A model generated the notes under the pieces. It did no database searches. It was not told where the DNA came from and worked only from the letters and a program-made list of their open reading frames with translations. A DNA stretch of 64,000 nucleotides, from the NCBI GenBank assembly GCA_963971405.1, contig OZ020489.1, positions 1,116,001 to 1,180,000 on the forward strand. The letters run 5' to 3'. The stretch is from Psococerastis gibbosa. Taxonomy: Eukaryota > Arthropoda > Insecta > Psocodea > Psocidae. The translations under genes were made by a program, and so were the position numbers. Below, in pieces: positions 61,660 through 64,000 of the stretch. Each line of letters starts with the position of its first letter. Within the stretch, counting starts at the first letter, position 1.

Positions 61660-64000
61660 GGCGTGTTCATAGGTGTAAATGTAGCTACAAAAAATTCATA
61701 CGACAAGAATACGAAAAATAGCTATATACTTATTTTATTTTTCTTAAAGGTCATGATACGACACGGGTGTCTTAATTTGGCTTATTATGGCTCACTGTAT
61801 TGTAATTAACATTGAGCAATTGCTCCTGCGTGTTCATCGGTGTAAATGTAGCTACAAAAAATTCATTCGACAAGAATACAAAAAATAGCTATATACTTCT
61901 TTTTTTTTAAAGGTCTTTAAAAGATATAGGTGTCTTAATTTTGCTTATTTTGGCTCAATGTATTGTATTTAATATTGAGCAATTGCTCCTGCGTGTTCAT
62001 CGGTGTAAATGTAGCTTAAAAAAATTCATATGGCAAGAATACGAAAAATAGCTAATTACTTATTTTTTTTTTTTTAAAGGTCTTGAAAAGATATACGTGT
62101 CTTAATATTGCTTATTTTGGCTCACTGTACTGTATCTAACATTAGGCAATTGCTCCAGCGTGTTCATCGGTGTAAATGTAGCTTCAAAAAATTCATTCGA
62201 CAAGAATAAGAAAAATAGCTATTTACTTATTTTATTTTTTTAAAGGTCATGATATGATAAGGGTGTCTTAATTTTGCTTATTTTGGCTCAGTGTATTGTA
62301 CTTAATATTGAGCAATTGCTCCTGCGTGTTCATCGGTGTAAATGTAGCTAAAACAAATTCATTCGACAAGAATAAGAAAAATAGCTATTTACTTACTTTA
62401 TTTTTTTAAAGGTTTTAAAAAGATATAGGTGTCTTAATTTTGCTTATTTTGGCTCATTGTATCGTACTTGATATTAAACAATTGCTCCTGCGTGTTCATC
62501 GGTTTAAGGGTTGCTAAAAAAAATTCATTCGACAAGAATAAGAAAAATAGCTATTTACTTATTTTATTTTTTTTAAAGGTCCTAAAAAGATACAGGTGTA
62601 ATAATTTTGCTTATTTATGCTCATTGTATTGTACTTAACATTGACCAGTTGCTCCTGCGTGTTCATCGGTGTAAATGTAGCTACAAAAAATTCATTCGAC
62701 AAGAATACGAAAAATAGCTATATACTTATTTTATTTTTCTTAAAGGTCATGATACGACACGGGTGTCTTAATTTGGCTTATTTTGGCTCACTGTATTGTA
62801 ATTAACATTGAGCAATTGCTCCTACGTGTTCATCGGTGTAAATGTAGCTACAAAAAATTCATTCGACAAGAATACAAAAAATAGCTATATACTTCTTTTT
62901 TTTTTAAAGGTCTTTAAAAGATATAGGTGTCTTAATTTTGCTTATTTTGGCTCACTGTATTGTAGTAAACATTAACCAATTGCTCCTGCGTGTTCATCGG
63001 TGTAAATGTAGCTACAAAAAATTCATTCGACATGAATACAAAAAATAGCTATATACTTCTTCTTTTTTTTTAAAGGTCTATAAAAGATATAGGTGTCTTA
63101 ATTTTGCTTATTTTGGCTCAATGTATTGTATTTAATATTGAGCAATTGCTCCTGCGTGTTCGTCGGTGTAAATGTAGCTTAAAAAAATTCATACGGCAAG
63201 AATACGAAAAATAGCTATTTACTTATTTTATTTTTTTTAAAGGTCTTGAAAAGATATGGGTGTCTTAATATTGCTTACTTTGGCCCGCTGTACTGTATTT
63301 AACATTAGGCAATTGCTCCAGCGTGTTCATCGGTGTAAATGTAGCTACAAAAAATTCATTCGACAAGAATAAGAAAAATAGCTATTTACTTATTTTATTT
63401 TTTTAAAGGTTTTAAAAAGATATAGGTGTCTTAATTTTGCTTATTTTGGCTCATTGTATTGTACTTGACATTGAGCACTTGCTCCTGCGTGTTCATCGGT
63501 TTAAATGTTGCTAAAAAAAATTCATTCGACAAGAATAAAAAAAATAGCTATTTACTTATTTTATTTTTTTTAAAGGTCTTGATATGACACGGGTGTCTTA
63601 ATTTTGCTTATTTTGGCTCAATGTATTGTACTTAACATTGAGCAATTGTTCCTGCGTGTTCATCGGTGTAAATGTAGCTAAAAAAAATTCATTCGACAAG
63701 AATAAGAAAAATAGCTATTTACTTATTTTATTTTCTTTAAAGGTCTTAAAAAGATATAGGTGTCTTAATTTTGCTTATTTAGGCTCACTGTATTATACTT
63801 AACATTGGCCACTTGCTCCTGCGTGTTCATCGGTGTAAATGTAGCTACAAAAAATTCATTCGACAAGAATACGAAAAATAGCTATATACTTATTTTATTT
63901 TTTTTAAAGGTCTTGATATGACACGAGTCTCTTAATTTGGCTTATATAGATTCATTGTATTGTAATTAACATTGAGCAGTTGCTTCTGCGTGTTCATCGG
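61660..64000 (+). repeat. Last HOR copies, cut by the window end
   Basis: A CCGGCG monomer is fused to type 3 (GATACGACACGGG), then 4, 13, 14, 24, 25, and a 26/3 fusion (62640-62760), then types 4-11 in reference order to the end. The array plainly continues past 64000. Confidence 0.82.

Larger units (their letters stand above)
1..64000 (+). repeat. Satellite DNA array, about 167-bp monomer, higher-order organised
   Basis: The box TGCGTGTTCATCGG recurs every 166-167 bp from position 15 to the end (for example 15, 182, 349, 515, 682, 848, 1015), always on the same strand. No unrelated sequence interrupts it. With the box as position 1, a monomer contains AAATGTAGCT (about 18-27), an A-run (28-35), TTCATTCGACAAGAATA (36-52), AAATAGCTATTT (57-68), a T-rich tract (70-86), AAAGGTCTT (87-95), a variable 96-112 segment, GTGTCTTAATTTTGCTTA (about 108-125), GGCTCATTGTATTG (130-143) and a variable tail ending in TTGCTCC. 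GC is about 30% by hand count of a consensus. Variants recur in fixed order, which gives higher-order repeats. The likely setting is constitutive heterochromatin, possibly a centromere; that is inference. The array continues beyond both window ends. Confidence 0.98.
21473..64000 (+). repeat. Block III: HOR of up to 26 monomer types, with deletion derivatives
   Basis: The marker monomer with GAAGTGAACATTGAGC and CTCCGGCGTG starts at 22050, 25048, 28717, 34039, 37201, 40034, 43196, 45191, 47352, 51679, 55004, 57831, 58332 and 61660. Between markers there are 18, 22, 32, 19, 17, 19, 12, 13, 26, 20, 17, 3 and 20 monomers. The variation is almost entirely in which monomer types are present, not in their order. 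A block II-like stretch is embedded at about 25160-30797. Confidence 0.88.

Noticed and set aside
59595..62805. ATG-started frames of 72 codons (59595-59813) and 62 codons (62617-62805)
   Set aside because: Same monomer translation as the others. The ATGs are satellite bases (GATATGATA, TTATGCTC) and most homologous monomers lack the frame.
1..64000. CRISPR array
   Set aside because: Repeats of about 167 bp with no distinct spacers; every base between boxes is itself part of the repeat. No cas-like gene is present.
1..64000. CENP-B box (TTCG, four bases, A, two bases, CGGG)
   Set aside because: The only TTCG context, ATTCGACAAGAATACG, lacks the required A and CGGG at the right spacing. The reverse strand (TTCGTATTCTTG) also fails.
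1..64000. Telomeric repeat tracts, LTRs or transposon ends
   Set aside because: No short 5-7-bp tandem repeats, no target-site duplications and no interruption of the monomer series were seen.
1..64000. Inverted monomers or hairpin-type array inversions
   Set aside because: The box was found in the same orientation throughout; I saw no reverse-complement box (CCGATGAACACGCA) on the given strand.
1..64000. tRNA, rRNA or other structured RNA genes
   Set aside because: The dyads are 5-6 bp per arm and isolated. No cloverleaf, no A/B-box spacing and no conserved rRNA stretch was recognised.
1..64000. Naming the species or a known satellite family
   Set aside because: Unit length and AT-richness fit many insects, other invertebrates and some other eukaryotes. 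Without a database comparison a name would be a guess.

Overview
The whole 64 kb window is one uninterrupted satellite DNA array. I see no gene, no RNA gene, no transposon and no unique sequence. The unit is a monomer of about 167 bp (most spacings 166-167), counted from one TGCGTG box to the next, and about 384 of them lie head-to-tail in one orientation. A consensus monomer I read by eye has about 50 G/C in 167 bases, roughly 30% GC. A long, homogeneous, AT-rich tandem array with a chromatosome-length unit and higher-order repeats (HORs) points to eukaryotic centromeric, pericentromeric or subtelomeric heterochromatin. The species cannot be named from this sequence. The array runs off both ends of the window.

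Monomers differ at fixed diagnostic positions and recur in fixed orders, so the array has several nested periods. Block I (about 1-4605) holds three copies of a HOR of 10-11 monomers (period 1,766 bp) marked by a monomer with a 67-bp deletion. Block II (about 4606-21472) holds 12- and 14-monomer periods (2,003 and 2,334 bp), plus an older duplication at 8,503 bp. Block III (about 21473-64000) is built on an order of up to 26 monomer types (4,327 bp in its fullest copy), with many copies shortened by whole-monomer loss. Inside block III, about 5.6 kb of block II-type repeat returns (25160-30797), because about 9 kb spanning the II/III boundary was duplicated. A 5,995-bp tandem duplication (31517-37511 and 37512-43506) keeps private variants in both copies and looks recent.

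Nearly all length changes are whole numbers of monomers, as expected from unequal exchange or replication slippage between monomers in register. A few junctions break the rule: the 67-bp deletion, an 8-bp loss at about 28935 and a 3-bp loss at about 4608. Each monomer can carry three short dyads (AAATAGCTATTT, GACAC-GG-GTGTC, GAGCAATTGCTC) and a strongly conserved TGCGTGTTCATCGG box, which are the best candidates for protein-binding or structural signals.

The few open frames of 60-72 codons are artefacts of the repeat. No previously undescribed gene system is visible; the interest is in the structure and recent evolution of the array. All comparisons were made by eye, so block edges are accurate to about one half-monomer unless a junction is described.
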